DNA of 64,000 bases from Herbaspirillum chlorophenolicum (GCF_001189955.1 NZ_LFLT01000026.1:1-64000), one strand, 5' to 3'; counted from the stretch's first letter, positions 1-9,495 are shown. The notes: generated by a model not told the origin, from the sequence alone. Made by a program: numbers and translations.

Positions 1-1
1 G

Positions 2-652
2 GCTTATGAGGAAAAAAAGAACGACGAGATCACCGCCTTGACCTCGTTCAACGTCACGTTCAGACGAGCAATTTTGGGTTTGGTTTGCATATCTTCCATT
101 CCACTACTGATCGATATTTATCTAGTTGCCTGGAAGGCTGTCGATCTGGTGAAAGTCATTAAAGACACCCCTAATTTGCTGCTCGCCATCATGCCGTTGT
201 ATTTCCCGATCTTGTGGCTGGCGTACTCTTCCAACAAGAAGGCGAATTTGTCTAAACGCCTAATCGAGGAATACACCCATAAGTCGGTACTGGGGAAGAC
301 CTTCTCTGGGCTGTCAAATCAAATCGAAACGCTCCAGCACCAAGGAGATGTAAAGGAAGAGCTCCGAACCAAGTTGCTGTTCAATGTTCTCCAGGTCAGC
401 GCGGAAAATCCAGGAAAATTAATCACGAACTACAGCAAATCTGACCACCCACTGATGGATGCTCTTGAGAACAGCGTGAAATTGGCCGACTCCGTGAGTG
501 CTCTAGCAAAGATCCCGGGATTTTCTGCCCTAGCGAGCAAATTAGCAACGAAGGCAGATGATATCCTGCAGGAAAATACCAGGAAAGTTCAGGAAGGCCT
601 TAGTGCACAAGAGGTGCTGGAGAGTACGCCAAAAGAAGCAACCAAGGCTTAA
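2..652 (+). CDS. Membrane protein of unknown function, 5' end outside window
   Basis: The reading frame is open from the first bases of the window (A-Y-E-E-K-K-N-D-E-I-T-A-L-T-S-F), so the gene very probably starts upstream; the TTG at 38 is only an internal codon that could pass for a start. Two hydrophobic stretches, about residues 10-30 and 45-62 counted from that TTG, predict a small membrane-anchored protein. The remaining ~140 residues are charged and helical, with a possible coiled coil (ENTRKVQEGLSAQEVLE) near the C-terminus. I recognise no family. It lies 110 bp before the AAA/TOPRIM gene on the same strand and shares its AT-rich composition, so the two may be co-inherited island genes. 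The function is unknown. Confidence 0.6.
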   Translation, partial: AYEEKKNDEITALTSFNVTFRRAILGLVCISSIPLLIDIYLVAWKAVDLVKVIKDTPNLLLAIMPLYFPILWLAYSSNKKANLSKRLIEEYTHKSVLGKTFSGLSNQIETLQHQGDVKEELRTKLLFNVLQVSAENPGKLITNYSKSDHPLMDALENSVKLADSVSALAKIPGFSALASKLATKADDILQENTRKVQEGLSAQEVLESTPKEATKA

Positions 653-762
653 CAACATCTGCATCCGGCCAGAAATGGGCTTCTTCCCGTTGAAAGCAAT
701 CATTCGAAAATTTCCCAATACCGCCTGTCCCAGGGCCAGAACTTGGAAGTCGGAACAACGCT

Positions 763-2364
763 ATGAAAATAAAAAAACTACAGCTCACGAATGGCTACAA
801 AAGATTCCATAACCTCACTATCGATTTAGGAAATAAACCGGCGAGAATCGTTGCTCTGGTAGGTCCAAACGGGTGCGGAAAGAGCAGCGTTTTAGACGGG
901 ATTTTGTATCACTTTAGTCGTTACCATAGCATTGGAAACACAGGACATCGCGGTTACGAATACCACTCGATGAAGAAGGATCCAAATTTTACGCAAGACC
1001 ACATTCACATCGATTTCGAACACGGAACATTTAGTGAAGGATACGAAAAACTAAGAGCTATCGGAAGAGAAAAAACAATGTTCTCTTTCCGAAGTCCTTA
1101 CCGTTACAACAGCCAGTTGAACGTGGTACAGATAAGAGCTATTGAGGAAGTACGAGAGAACAATTACGGCGCGCGCTCGGCGGCTGATATCGATTCAAAA
1201 ATGGAGGAAAACTATCGAAGACTAAATGCCAAATACAATCGGTATTTGCACGACAAAGATTGCCGACCAAGTGAGGCTAAAGAAAAAATCATTGGTGATC
1301 TCAACTCTTCTATAAAGAAATGCCTGTCTATCGAAATATCAAGTTTGGGTGATGTTGAGTCGTCTCGTGGAACGATCTATTTTAAGAAGCCTGATCAGTC
1401 GGATGAATTTGATTTCAACGTTTTGTCTTCGGGAGAGAAGGAGGTTGTCGATATTTTGATGGATCTTTACCTCAGACAAGAGGAATATCAAAATACCGTA
1501 TTTCTTTTAGATGAACCAGAGTTGCACATCAACACAGGGATTCAGAGAAATTTATTGCTAGAAATTGATCGCCTAGTTGGGGAGACGTGCCAAATTTGGC
1601 TAACTACTCACAGCATAGGTTTTCTCCGCTCGCTGCAGGAAGACTTGGGAGAGAAGTGCCAGATCGTAAGGTTTAGCTCTGATGCTAACTACGCATCAGA
1701 GGAACATGTGCTTTATCCAATGAAGAAATCTAGGCTAAATTGGAAAGACCTTTTTGAGGTCGCATTAGATGATTTAGCCCATTTGATATGTCCGAAGAAG
1801 ATTATTTTCTGTGAAGGACGAGATCAACCTGGTGCGGGAGGGCGAGAACGAGGTTTTGATGCTCTGGTGTTTAACAATATTTTTTCTAGTGAGTATCAAG
1901 AGGTGATTTTTGTTTCAAGCGGAGGAAATACCGAGCTTGATCAACGTAGTGATATTGCATTTTCCATTCTCAGCAAGGTATTTAGTTCGCTGGAAATCTT
2001 TGTCTTAAAGGATAGAGACATGGCGTCAGGTCTTGGAACGACTGAGCGTGATCGGCAGATCTATCTTGATAATAATCCGAAAAATCACAGAGTTCTAAAG
2101 CGTTGGGAAATTGAGAACTATCTTTATGACCAAGAGGTTCTGAAGCGGTATTGTGAGAAAAATGGCCTTCAGTTTAATCAAACGCTGTATGACTCGTTAG
2201 TTACTGATATTGAAAATCAAAATCTCAAAGATCTGACTGGAAAAATTAAGAGCATCTGCGGGATAACTGGAAGTATCAGTTCCGAGGCTTTTAAACTTAA
2301 TCTCTCTAAATGCATCTCTTCCGACATGCTCGTCTACAGTGAGCTTGAAAAATGTATCTTCTAA
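763..2364 (+). CDS. AAA ATPase with C-terminal TOPRIM-like nuclease region (OLD-like)
   Basis: 533 aa. The N-terminal half is an SMC/ABC-type ATPase: Walker A GPNGCGKSS at residues 35-43, signature LSSGEKE at 221-227, Walker B VFLLDEPE at 246-253 and the switch histidine in TTHS at 281-284. The C-terminal part has TOPRIM-type acidic elements, IIFCEG (E351) and LKDRD (D417, D419), as in OLD-family nucleases and DUF4435-type proteins. OLD-family enzymes are ATP-regulated DNA nucleases and many act in phage defence; that role here is inference. The gene is clearly AT-rich compared with the core genes to its right, which suggests horizontal acquisition. An integrase remnant follows downstream. 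No recognisable RT or UvrD-type partner (as in Retron-Eco8 or Gabija) is in view. Confidence 0.8.
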   Translation: MKIKKLQLTNGYKRFHNLTIDLGNKPARIVALVGPNGCGKSSVLDGILYHFSRYHSIGNTGHRGYEYHSMKKDPNFTQDHIHIDFEHGTFSEGYEKLRAIGREKTMFSFRSPYRYNSQLNVVQIRAIEEVRENNYGARSAADIDSKMEENYRRLNAKYNRYLHDKDCRPSEAKEKIIGDLNSSIKKCLSIEISSLGDVESSRGTIYFKKPDQSDEFDFNVLSSGEKEVVDILMDLYLRQEEYQNTVFLLDEPELHINTGIQRNLLLEIDRLVGETCQIWLTTHSIGFLRSLQEDLGEKCQIVRFSSDANYASEEHVLYPMKKSRLNWKDLFEVALDDLAHLICPKKIIFCEGRDQPGAGGRERGFDALVFNNIFSSEYQEVIFVSSGGNTELDQRSDIAFSILSKVFSSLEIFVLKDRDMASGLGTTERDRQIYLDNNPKNHRVLKRWEIENYLYDQEVLKRYCEKNGLQFNQTLYDSLVTDIENQNLKDLTGKIKSICGITGSISSEAFKLNLSKCISSDMLVYSELEKCIF

Positions 2365-2572
2365 GTTTGAAGAGCTTTGTCATATTCTTCAATAGAGGGT
2401 AAGCGGTGTCGAATTGCATCCCCAAATGCCCCACTTTCTCAGGAAATTTGCATCCTGAGTTACCCATAGTTAGATCACATCTTACTCGTGACGGCGAGCG
2501 GGAGAACGAAGTAACAGATGTGTCTCTACTTGGAATTATTCGGCGCTGGTACATCCAGCGACAGCGCCTCGT

Positions 2573-2752
2573 GAAGACTTTCGGTTTCATGATTTGCGCC
2601 ATAGCGCGGCGAGCACAATGGTTAATGATGGGGTGGATTTGTATATCGTCCATGTAGTACTCGGGCATAAAACGGCGTCAAGTACAAAGCTCCACGCGCA
2701 TCTTGCGACGAGTTCGCAGCGGACATCAATCGATCGCATCGGTAGAAAGTAG
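2573..2752 (+). pseudogene. Tyrosine recombinase (phage-type integrase) 3' remnant
   Basis: The frame ending at the TAG at 2750-2752 translates as ...DFRFHDLRHSAAS...VLGHKTASSTKLHAHLA..., the C-terminal box of tyrosine recombinases. H-x-x-R (HDLRH) and the L-G-H motif are present. The position of the catalytic Tyr, normally T-x-x-Y-A-H, reads T-K-L-H-A-H, so the nucleophile is lost. Upstream in the same frame the sequence stops resembling an integrase and meets TGA at 2489-2491, so the N-terminal and core-binding domains are gone. The flanking stretch 2365-2572 holds no other recognisable gene. The remnant sits between the AAA ATPase gene and a tRNA whose 3' end faces it, the usual place for an island integrase. 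Confidence 0.75.
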
Positions 2753-2792
2753 TTCTTTACGTAGATGCCCGGTGCCGCCGCCGGGCTACCCC

Positions 2793-3365
2793 TTATGCTG
2801 CGTCAAACAACAGCAGCGCCGCCAGCTTTACCCCCCAATACAGAACCAGTCCTAGCCCGCCAAAAATCAATACCCAGAGTATCGCCATAAGCCACTTCGG
2901 CGGCTGGGCTATCGGTATGGCATTGATGATCTTGGCGTAGCCGTCATCCGACTTGGTATACGAGTTTATTTGAGTCCATACAAGCGGCGGAAAATAGAGA
3001 TATGAAATCGTAATTTGCTCCTTCCGCACGATTTGAGGAAAAACAATCTCGGTCAACCCGGCCGGATTCTGCTCTACTTTGTACGCGACAGAGGCAGGAA
3101 TAACGTTGACACTCTGCGGCCAAATATTGTGCCCCATTCGGACATTGAAGGCAGTTTTTTGCCCTGAATTTGCAACCACCACGCTGTGCGTATGGATTGC
3201 CATCGGGGGATTAGCTTGTATATTGAATGCGGAGGTGTGGCCAATGTAAGAAACGAGACGCGCTCGCCCTTCTGCAAAATGTTTGAAAACGGCGATTAAG
3301 ATACCCGTGAGTATGGGCGCTACAATTTTTGCAACGAACTCGATTTGCGTGGAATCAACAACCAT
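2793..3365 (-). CDS. Small membrane protein of unknown function
   Basis: 190 aa with one hydrophobic segment near the N-terminus (about residues 10-28, APILTGILIAVF) and a long one near the C-terminus (about 158-186, WLMAILWVLIFGGLGLVLYW). The middle is a ~120-residue soluble region rich in beta-strand-type sequence. The start ATG follows a GGGGGAGGCGAG stretch, a good ribosome-binding site. I do not recognise the family. It is convergent with the integrase remnant, and the two ends are separated by ~40 bp that carry a short hairpin (2765-2784, GCCCGG/CCGGGC). With the genes on its left it belongs to the AT-rich accessory patch next to the tRNA. Confidence 0.6.
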   Translation of the reverse strand: MVVDSTQIEFVAKIVAPILTGILIAVFKHFAEGRARLVSYIGHTSAFNIQANPPMAIHTHSVVVANSGQKTAFNVRMGHNIWPQSVNVIPASVAYKVEQNPAGLTEIVFPQIVRKEQITISYLYFPPLVWTQINSYTKSDDGYAKIINAIPIAQPPKWLMAILWVLIFGGLGLVLYWGVKLAALLLFDAA

Positions 3366-3455
3366 CTCGCCTCCCCCATTTTTGATTTATCAGTTTCTGA
3401 AAACTGTAGCTTAACCGAGATGAAGTCGGGAAGTTTTGGCAAAGTATTCCCCAGC

Positions 3456-3497
3456 AAAAGAAAAAGCGGCTTAGCGCAATAAGGCGCTAAGCCGCTT
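3456..3497 (-). terminator. Rho-independent terminator of the tRNA gene
   Basis: A perfect 14-bp inverted repeat (3464-3477 with 3484-3497, AAGCGGCTTAGCGC and its complement) encloses a 6-nt loop. Read leftward it is followed by TTTTTCTTTT. It lies just past the CCA end of the tRNA gene and should end that transcript. Confidence 0.85.
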
Positions 3498-3503
3498 CTG
3501 TAC

Positions 3504-3582
<79 letters not shown>

Positions 3583-3619
3583 AAAAAGATAGCCGGCGAT
3601 TTTAGCATCCTCGCCGGCT
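3583..3619 (-). terminator. rpoD transcription terminator
   Basis: A 9-bp stem AGCCGGCGA (3591-3599) pairs with TCGCCGGCT (3611-3619), followed on the minus strand by ATCTTTTT. It lies 20 bp past the rpoD stop and directly in front of the tRNA, leaving only nine bases between stem and tRNA 5' end. Confidence 0.75.
3599..3607 (-). promoter_or_regulatory. Candidate extended -10 promoter for the tRNA, inside the rpoD terminator loop
   Basis: On the minus strand the terminator loop reads TGCTAAAAT, an extended -10 (TGn-TAAAAT). Initiation 6-8 nt further on would fall about nine nt before the tRNA 5' end. No good -35 hexamer is seen 17 nt upstream. The alternative is processing of the tRNA from rpoD read-through. 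Confidence 0.4.
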
Positions 3620-3638
3620 TTCCCTGACACCCTTCAGA

Positions 3639-6221
3639 TCAATTCCCTTCGAGGAAGGACTTGAGCTTGTCGGAGCGCGACGGGTGGCGCAGCTTGCGCA
3701 GCGCCTTGGCTTCTATCTGGCGGATACGTTCGCGCGTCACGTCGAACTGCTTGCCGACTTCTTCCAGCGTATGGTCGGTCGACATCTCGATGCCGAAGCG
3801 CATGCGCAAGACCTTGGCTTCGCGTGGGGTCAGCGAGTCGAGGATGTCCTTGACCACGCCGCGCATCGAAGCGTGCAACGCCGCGTCGGCCGGGGCCAGC
3901 GTGTTGTTGTCTTCGATGAAGTCGCCCAGATGCGAATCGTCGTCGTCGCCGATCGGCGTTTCCATCGAGATCGGCTCCTTGGCGATCTTCATGATCTTGC
4001 GGATCTTGTCTTCCGGCATTTCCATCTTGATGGCCAGTGTGGCCGGGTCCGGCTCGGCACCGGTTTCCTGCAAGATCTGGCGCGAGATGCGGTTCATCTT
4101 GTTGATGGTTTCGATCATGTGCACCGGAATACGGATGGTGCGCGCCTGGTCGGCGATGGAACGGGTGATCGCCTGGCGGATCCACCATGTCGCATACGTC
4201 GAGAACTTGTAGCCGCGGCGGTATTCGAACTTGTCCACTGCCTTCATCAGGCCGATGTTGCCTTCCTGGATCAGGTCGAGGAACTGCAAACCGCGGTTGG
4301 TGTACTTCTTGGCGATCGAAATCACCAGACGCAGGTTGGCCTCGGTCATTTCACGCTTGGCCATGCGCGCCTTCTTCTCGCCGGCGCCCATCTTCCGGTT
4401 GATGCCGCGCAGGTCCGGCAGCGGCAGCACGACACGCGCCTGCAAGTCGATCAGCTTTTGCTGCAGCTCCTTGATGGCGGGCACGTTACGGCCCAGCACG
4501 ATGCTGTAGTCATGGTTGCCGGCGACTTCGCCGTCGACCCAGTCCAGGTTCACTTCATTACCCGGGAACACCTTGATGAAGTGGGTGCGCGGCATGTTGC
4601 ACTTGTTGACCGCCACATCCAGGATCTGGCGTTCGACCTGGCGCACTTCTTCCACCTGCGCGCGCAGGGTGTCGCACAGCTTCTCAACGACCTTGGCGGT
4701 GAAGCGGATGCCCAGCAGTTCGTTGGAAATGATTTCCTGCGCCTTGACGTAGGGCTTGGAGTTGTAGCCTTCCTTCTCGAAGGCCTTGCGCATGTTCTCG
4801 AACTGTTGGGCGATGACGCCGAACTTGCCCAGCGCGTCGCGCTTGAGCTGTTCCAGTTGCTCGGCCGAGAAGCCTGCGGCGCCGGCGGCAGAGCCACCGC
4901 TCTCGCCTTCGTCTTCTTCTTCGTCCTCTTCCTCGTCTTCTTCGTCGGAATCTTCTTCATCGGAAGAGGCGGCTTCGACTTGCTGCACGGATTCGTTCAG
5001 GTCGACCAGGCCATCGACGATTTCGTCGACCTTGATCTCATCCTTGGAGATGCGGTCAGCCGCGACCAGGATTTCGGCAATCGTGGTCGGGCAGGCGGAA
5101 ATCGCCTGGATCATGTCCTTGAGGCCGTCTTCGATACGCTTGGCGATTTCAATTTCGCCTTCGCGGGTCAGCAGCTCTACCGAACCCATTTCACGCATGT
5201 ACATGCGGACCGGATCGGTGGTGCGGCCGAAGTCGGAATCCACTGTCGACAGCGCGGCTTCAGCCGCGGCTTCGGCGTCGTCGTCGCTGGCCACGTTGGC
5301 CACGTTGTCCGACAGCAGCAGGGTTTCGGCGTCAGGGGCGTGCTCGTAGATCGAGATGCCCATGTCGGCGAAGGTGCCGATGATGCCTTCAATCGCTTCC
5401 GGATCGACGATGTTCTCAGGCAGGTGATCGTTGATTTCGGAATACGTCAGGAAGCCGCGCTCCTTACCCAGCTTGATCAGGGTCTTGAGCTTCTGGCGGC
5501 GGCGTTCGAGTTCTTCTTCGCTGGCCTCGGTATCGGACGAGAAGGCGTCCTTCAGCAAAGCCTTTTCCTTGGCCTTGCGGTCCTTGGCCTTGGCCTTGTC
5601 GACGGCCTTCAGTTCGGCGCGCTCGACGGCGTTGAGCGCGGCGATTTCGTCGCTCTCGGGCTGGAATTCCTTCGGTTTGCGGCCACGGCGGCCCGGTACC
5701 TTGACGCTCGGCAAGATGTAGCCGGATGTGTCGATGGCTGCCAGTGCAGCGGCATCAGTGGTTTGGCTTACGCTCGAGGACGCACTTGCTGCATTAGCGT
5801 CTTTGGCTTCGACCTGTGCTGCCTTGGTCGTCTTAACGGTCTTGGTTTCGGGTTTCTTGGTGGTCACGGAAGTCTTCGATTTCACGGAAACCGCTTTTTC
5901 GGCGGCTTGAGGTAACTTTTTGGCTGGCGCCGCAGTCGCTTTGGGCGCTGCTGCACGTACCGGCTTGACGGGAGCTGCCTTGGCTACCGTTTTTTTCGGC
6001 GTTGCTGCTGTCGCAGTCTTGGCCGTCGATTTCACTGCTTTGGTCACGGTCGCAGTCGCCTTGACTGCCGGCTTTGCAGCCGCCGCCCTCGGGGGTTTCG
6101 CAATAGCGGTGGATTTTACCGCCGCTGCTGCTTTCGTGCTCTTTACGGACGCTGCTGGAGTTTTTGCGGGTTTCTTCATTGCATTTGCCATAGAATCAAC
6201 TGCCAATTGAGATTTACTCAT
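3639..6221 (-). CDS. rpoD: RNA polymerase primary sigma factor RpoD (sigma-70)
   Basis: Housekeeping sigma factor that directs core RNA polymerase to -10/-35 promoters. Region 1.1 is seen in [20 protein letters not shown], then the non-conserved region with a very acidic run ([19 protein letters not shown]), region 2 ([20 protein letters not shown], then [17 protein letters not shown]), region 3 and region 4.2 ([18 protein letters not shown]). An unusual N-terminal extension of ~170 residues rich in Ala, Lys, Pro and Thr precedes region 1.1 and resembles histone-H1-like tails. I took the ATG giving MSKSQLAVD; an in-frame TTG lies 12 nt upstream and an ATG (MANAMKK) 30 nt downstream, and no Shine-Dalgarno decides among them. 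It is the last gene of the rpsU-yqeY-dnaG-rpoD cluster. Confidence 0.95.
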   Translation of the reverse strand: MSKSQLAVDSMANAMKKPAKTPAASVKSTKAAAAVKSTAIAKPPRAAAAKPAVKATATVTKAVKSTAKTATAATPKKTVAKAAPVKPVRAAAPKATAAPAKKLPQAAEKAVSVKSKTSVTTKKPETKTVKTTKAAQVEAKDANAASASSSVSQTTDAAALAAIDTSGYILPSVKVPGRRGRKPKEFQPESDEIAALNAVERAELKAVDKAKAKDRKAKEKALLKDAFSSDTEASEEELERRRQKLKTLIKLGKERGFLTYSEINDHLPENIVDPEAIEGIIGTFADMGISIYEHAPDAETLLLSDNVANVASDDDAEAAAEAALSTVDSDFGRTTDPVRMYMREMGSVELLTREGEIEIAKRIEDGLKDMIQAISACPTTIAEILVAADRISKDEIKVDEIVDGLVDLNESVQQVEAASSDEEDSDEEDEEEDEEEDEGESGGSAAGAAGFSAEQLEQLKRDALGKFGVIAQQFENMRKAFEKEGYNSKPYVKAQEIISNELLGIRFTAKVVEKLCDTLRAQVEEVRQVERQILDVAVNKCNMPRTHFIKVFPGNEVNLDWVDGEVAGNHDYSIVLGRNVPAIKELQQKLIDLQARVVLPLPDLRGINRKMGAGEKKARMAKREMTEANLRLVISIAKKYTNRGLQFLDLIQEGNIGLMKAVDKFEYRRGYKFSTYATWWIRQAITRSIADQARTIRIPVHMIETINKMNRISRQILQETGAEPDPATLAIKMEMPEDKIRKIMKIAKEPISMETPIGDDDDSHLGDFIEDNNTLAPADAALHASMRGVVKDILDSLTPREAKVLRMRFGIEMSTDHTLEEVGKQFDVTRERIRQIEAKALRKLRHPSRSDKLKSFLEGN

Positions 6222-6651
6222 TGCGCCAATCAAGTCATGCTAATGATGCAACTTCGGTACCGGCTTGAACAACCCGGTAGACTCCGGCTGCACGCGCAAC
6301 GTTCCTTTTTTCCTCTTTGCCCTGCGCTTCCGGAAAACAGGCAGTTTCGTCATTCCGGGAGTCGCATTTACCGCTCCTGCAGCGCACCACCGGATGATTT
6401 CGGAGAGTGCAGTACAGGACCGCCAGGGTAAGAAGCAAGAGCCATCCGGCGGAACTAAAGCCCTATAGTATAGCAGATATGGGGCCCTTTTCCTCCTGAT
6501 CAAGCCGCGAAAACCACCCATCGGACGGGCAAAAGACGATAATTTTCGCTGTTTTACCCTTCTTTGATGCTTTCTTGCATGGCCTTGAGACAATCGGCCA
6601 TTTTTCCCTGCGCAGCTCTTGCCTACCTGGGCCGCGCAAGCGATGCCATGC
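6222..6651. other. dnaG-rpoD intergenic leader, no gene seen
   Basis: 430 bp between dnaG and rpoD. The short frames here on either strand lack family resemblance and are not credible. It contains the candidate rpoD promoter near 6470, implying an untranslated leader of ~250 nt before rpoD. Confidence 0.5.
6467..6475 (-). promoter_or_regulatory. Candidate extended -10 promoter of rpoD
   Basis: The minus strand reads TGCTATACT, a TGn extended -10 with hexamer TATACT (5 of 6 to TATAAT). The -35 is weak (AGGAAA at 16-bp spacing). It would let rpoD be made independently of rpsU-yqeY-dnaG. Confidence 0.45.
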
Positions 6652-8445
6652 CTAGCTCGCCACGGCCGGGCCGGCCTGGCGCTTGAGCACTTCCTTGTGC
6701 TGCATCAGCTCGCGGTAGCGATTACGCTCCTCTTCGGTACGCAGGTTCGAGCCCACCAGTACCTGCATTTCCTCTTCGATTGCGCGAATCTTGCTCATTC
6801 GTATGGCGCCGGCCATTTCCGCACGGACGACGTCGAACTCGGACTCCGACTCGGATGCGATCTCGGCGATCATCGAATCGAACTCAGGTCCGCCTTCGCG
6901 CAAATGCTCCACCAGGCTGGCGAAGCTGGCTTGCTCTCCCATACTCTGCGCCACACCGACCAGATGCTCCAGCATCTGCGCACGGTCGGGAGCGATGTTG
7001 CCGACCGCCTGCAAGGCTTCGGCATCGAGATCGGCCGCCAGTTGCGGATGCGCCACCAGCAGGCGCATGATCTGGCGCTCCAAACCGACGGGCGCGGTGC
7101 GCTTGCCTCGCGGCGGCGTCACCCTGACGCGCGCCACCGGCTTTTCCAGTTCGAACAAGGCTTCGATTTCGGCCGGGGTCGACTGCGTGACTTGCGCCAC
7201 GCTGCGCACGATCTGCAAACGCAATGCCGAGGCAGGCAATGCCTGCAGCATCGGCTTGGCGGCAAACTGGGCATGCGCGCGTCCTTCGGGCGTACGCATG
7301 TCGTTTTCACCGATGATCTCGCGCAACAGGAACTGCGACAACGGCAGCGCTTCCCGAATCTGCTCCTCAAAGGCGGCAGCGCCCATTTCGCGGACATAGC
7401 TGTCCGGGTCGTGCTCGGTCGGCAAGAACAGGAACTTGATGGTCTTGTTATCCGATGCGTGCGGCAGGCAGGCTTCCAGTGCGCGGCGTGCGGCGCGGCG
7501 GCCGGCGGAATCGCCGTCGAAGCTGAAGATCACCTGGTCGGTCTGGCGCAACAGCTTTTGCACATGGATCGGCGTGCAAGCCGTTCCCAGCGTGGCTACC
7601 GCTTGCGGGAAGCCCAATTGCGCCAGCGCCACCACATCCATATAACCTTCGGTCACCAGCGCATAGCCGGCCTCGCGGATCGCCTGCCGCGCCTCGAACA
7701 GGCCGTACAGCTCGCTGCCCTTCTGGAACAGCGGCGTTTCCGGCGAGTTCAGGTACTTCGGCTCGCCGCCATCCATCACACGCCCGCCAAAGCCGATGAC
7801 CTGGCCCTTGGTATTGCGGATGGGGAACATGACGCGGCCGCGGAAGCGGTCGTAGCGCTTGCGGTGGCCGCCGCCCTCTTCGCTCTTGTCGATCACCAGC
7901 CCGGACTCGACCAGGGCTTCGTTCTCATACTCGGTAAAAATCTGGCGCAGGCTATCCCATTCATCGGGCGAATAACCCAGCCCGAAACGGGCCGCGATTT
8001 CGCCGGTGAGGCCGCGCCTCTTCAAATAATCGATCGCCGGCTGTGCGGTACGCAATTGCTGGCGGTAAAAATCGTTGGCGCGCGCCATGACGTCGGATAA
8101 CGCCATGCTCCTGGCCTGGTTTTCAGCGCGTTGCGCGGGTGGAATGCGGTCTTCGTTTTCCGGCAGCACCATCCCCACGTTCTGGGCCAGATCCTTGACC
8201 GCCTCGACGAAACCCATGCCTGAATATTCGATCAGGAAACTGATCGCAGTGCCATGCGCACCACAACCGAAGCAGTGGTAGAACTGCTTGGTCGGGCTGA
8301 CGGTAAAGCTAGGGGATTTCTCGTTGTGGAAGGGGCACAGGCCCATGAAATTGGCGCCGCCCTTCTTCAACTGCACATACCGGCCCACCACGTCGACGAT
8401 GTCGACGCGGGTCAAGAGATCCTGGATGAACGACTGTGGAATCAC
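6652..8445 (-). CDS. dnaG: DNA primase DnaG
   Basis: 597 aa, normal length. Synthesises RNA primers at the replication fork in partnership with the DnaB helicase. The N-terminal CHC2 zinc-binding domain shows C37-x2-H40 and C58-x2-C61. The TOPRIM catalytic core has VTEGYMD (E266) and FSFDGDSAG (D310, D312), the metal-binding acidic residues. The C-terminal ~140 residues form the DnaB-interaction domain. The start MIPQSFIQDLL is the family's usual one. It follows yqeY by 37 bp in the same direction, so the two are probably co-transcribed from the rpsU side. Confidence 0.96.
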   Translation of the reverse strand: MIPQSFIQDLLTRVDIVDVVGRYVQLKKGGANFMGLCPFHNEKSPSFTVSPTKQFYHCFGCGAHGTAISFLIEYSGMGFVEAVKDLAQNVGMVLPENEDRIPPAQRAENQARSMALSDVMARANDFYRQQLRTAQPAIDYLKRRGLTGEIAARFGLGYSPDEWDSLRQIFTEYENEALVESGLVIDKSEEGGGHRKRYDRFRGRVMFPIRNTKGQVIGFGGRVMDGGEPKYLNSPETPLFQKGSELYGLFEARQAIREAGYALVTEGYMDVVALAQLGFPQAVATLGTACTPIHVQKLLRQTDQVIFSFDGDSAGRRAARRALEACLPHASDNKTIKFLFLPTEHDPDSYVREMGAAAFEEQIREALPLSQFLLREIIGENDMRTPEGRAHAQFAAKPMLQALPASALRLQIVRSVAQVTQSTPAEIEALFELEKPVARVRVTPPRGKRTAPVGLERQIMRLLVAHPQLAADLDAEALQAVGNIAPDRAQMLEHLVGVAQSMGEQASFASLVEHLREGGPEFDSMIAEIASESESEFDVVRAEMAGAIRMSKIRAIEEEMQVLVGSNLRTEEERNRYRELMQHKEVLKRQAGPAVAS

Positions 8446-8482
8446 TTGATGAAGGCTGCGTACGAGAAATCAGAAACGGCCA

Positions 8483-8929
8483 TCAGGACGACAGCGCAGC
8501 CTTGACCAGCGCAGACACCGCGGTCATGTCGGCACGGCCGGCCAGCTTGGGCTTGAGTACGCCCATCACCTTGCCCATGTCCTGCGGACCGGCGGCGCCA
8601 GTGGCAGCCACAGCGGCTTGCACTTCGGCCTTGATCTCGTCTTCGGACAAGCCGGCCGGCATGTAGGCGGCCAGCACAACCAGTTCGGCCTTTTCGATAT
8701 CGGCCAGGTCCTGGCGGCCGCCGGCTTCGAATTGGGAGATCGAGTCCTTGCGCTGCTTGATCATCTTTTCGATGATGGCCAGCACGTGTGCATCGGTCAG
8801 TTCGACGCGCTCATCGACTTCCTTTTGCTTCATCGCGGCCGTCAGCAGGCGGATGGTGCCAAGCTTGCCCGTATCCTTGGCGCGCATGGCGGCCTTCATG
8901 TCTTCCGTGATCTGCTCTTTCAAACCCAT
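8483..8929 (-). CDS. yqeY: GatB/YqeY domain protein
   Basis: 148 aa (MGLKEQITEDMKAAMRAKD...). The domain is the tail of GatB, the tRNA-dependent amidotransferase subunit, found as a stand-alone protein; its exact role is not settled. The ATG chosen is preceded by GGAGCACCTA, a clear ribosome-binding site, and the longer frame upstream (MAFLLRPCLRQ...) is not conserved-looking. The gene is between rpsU and dnaG, its standard position in many proteobacteria. Confidence 0.92.
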   Translation of the reverse strand: MGLKEQITEDMKAAMRAKDTGKLGTIRLLTAAMKQKEVDERVELTDAHVLAIIEKMIKQRKDSISQFEAGGRQDLADIEKAELVVLAAYMPAGLSEDEIKAEVQAAVAATGAAGPQDMGKVMGVLKPKLAGRADMTAVSALVKAALSS

Positions 8930-9159
8930 TAGGTGCTCCGAAGATGAGGTAGATGGTTTGTTGTGCTTGCCATGACGGCGGCCTGGCGGCTGGCGGAGGC
9001 AAGGGCGCAACAGGAATGCCAATGTTGCTGATCTTTAAGATCGTAGAACATAGATGGGCTTATCGCCAGAATAAAACACCGGGCCTGGTATCTATATGCG
9101 GTCGCAATGGGAAAAACAAACCCGCTGCGCCCTCGGGACGTCCCAAACACAATCTGGCG

Positions 9160-9202
9160 AAAAATGCGAAAACCCGCTGCGGACCAACACCGGAGCGGGT
9201 TT
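9160..9202 (-). terminator. Terminator or attenuator after rpsU
   Basis: AAACCCGCT (9170-9178) pairs with AGCGGGTTT (9194-9202), followed on the minus strand by TCGCATTTTT. It lies 36 bp past the rpsU stop and probably lowers read-through into yqeY-dnaG, matching the need for far more S21 than primase. The rest of the 308-bp rpsU-yqeY gap has only a small palindrome (GATCTTTAAGATC near 9030). Confidence 0.7.
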
Positions 9203-9237
9203 GCACATCAGCCGCGCGAGCACGCGGCGAGAAATTC

Positions 9238-9450
9238 TTAGTACAGCTTCTTCGGCAGTTGCTGGCTGCGGATGCGCTTGTAGTGGCGCTTCACAGCAGC
9301 GGCCAGCTTGCGCTTGCGCTCTGCAGTCGGCTTTTCGTAAAACTCGCGCGCGCGCAGCTCGGTCAGCAGACCGGTCTTTTCAATGGTGCGCTTGAAGCGG
9401 CGCATCGCGACTTCGAACGGCTCGTTTTCTTTAACACGAATAGTGGTCAT
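9238..9450 (-). CDS. rpsU: 30S ribosomal protein S21
   Basis: 70 aa, [27 protein letters not shown] then a strongly basic tail ([20 protein letters not shown]). S21 helps 30S subunits initiate translation. Length and sequence are typical of the family. First gene of the rpsU-yqeY-dnaG-rpoD cluster, with a terminator-like hairpin immediately downstream and an extended -10 promoter upstream. Confidence 0.97.
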   Translation of the reverse strand: MTTIRVKENEPFEVAMRRFKRTIEKTGLLTELRAREFYEKPTAERKRKLAAAVKRHYKRIRSQQLPKKLY

Positions 9451-9495
9451 GTAAATTCAAACCAAAAAGGTTAGGTTGGATTAGCAAAGAAAGCG

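Noticed and set aside
2406-2657. 83-codon plus-strand frame in the island
   Set aside because: Out of frame with the integrase remnant it overlaps; the recognisable motif is in the other frame.
3684-5915. 743-codon plus-strand frame opposite rpoD
   Set aside because: It lies wholly antisense to a gene with all sigma-70 motifs; GC-rich codon use leaves the opposite strand open. The translation is low-complexity with no domain.
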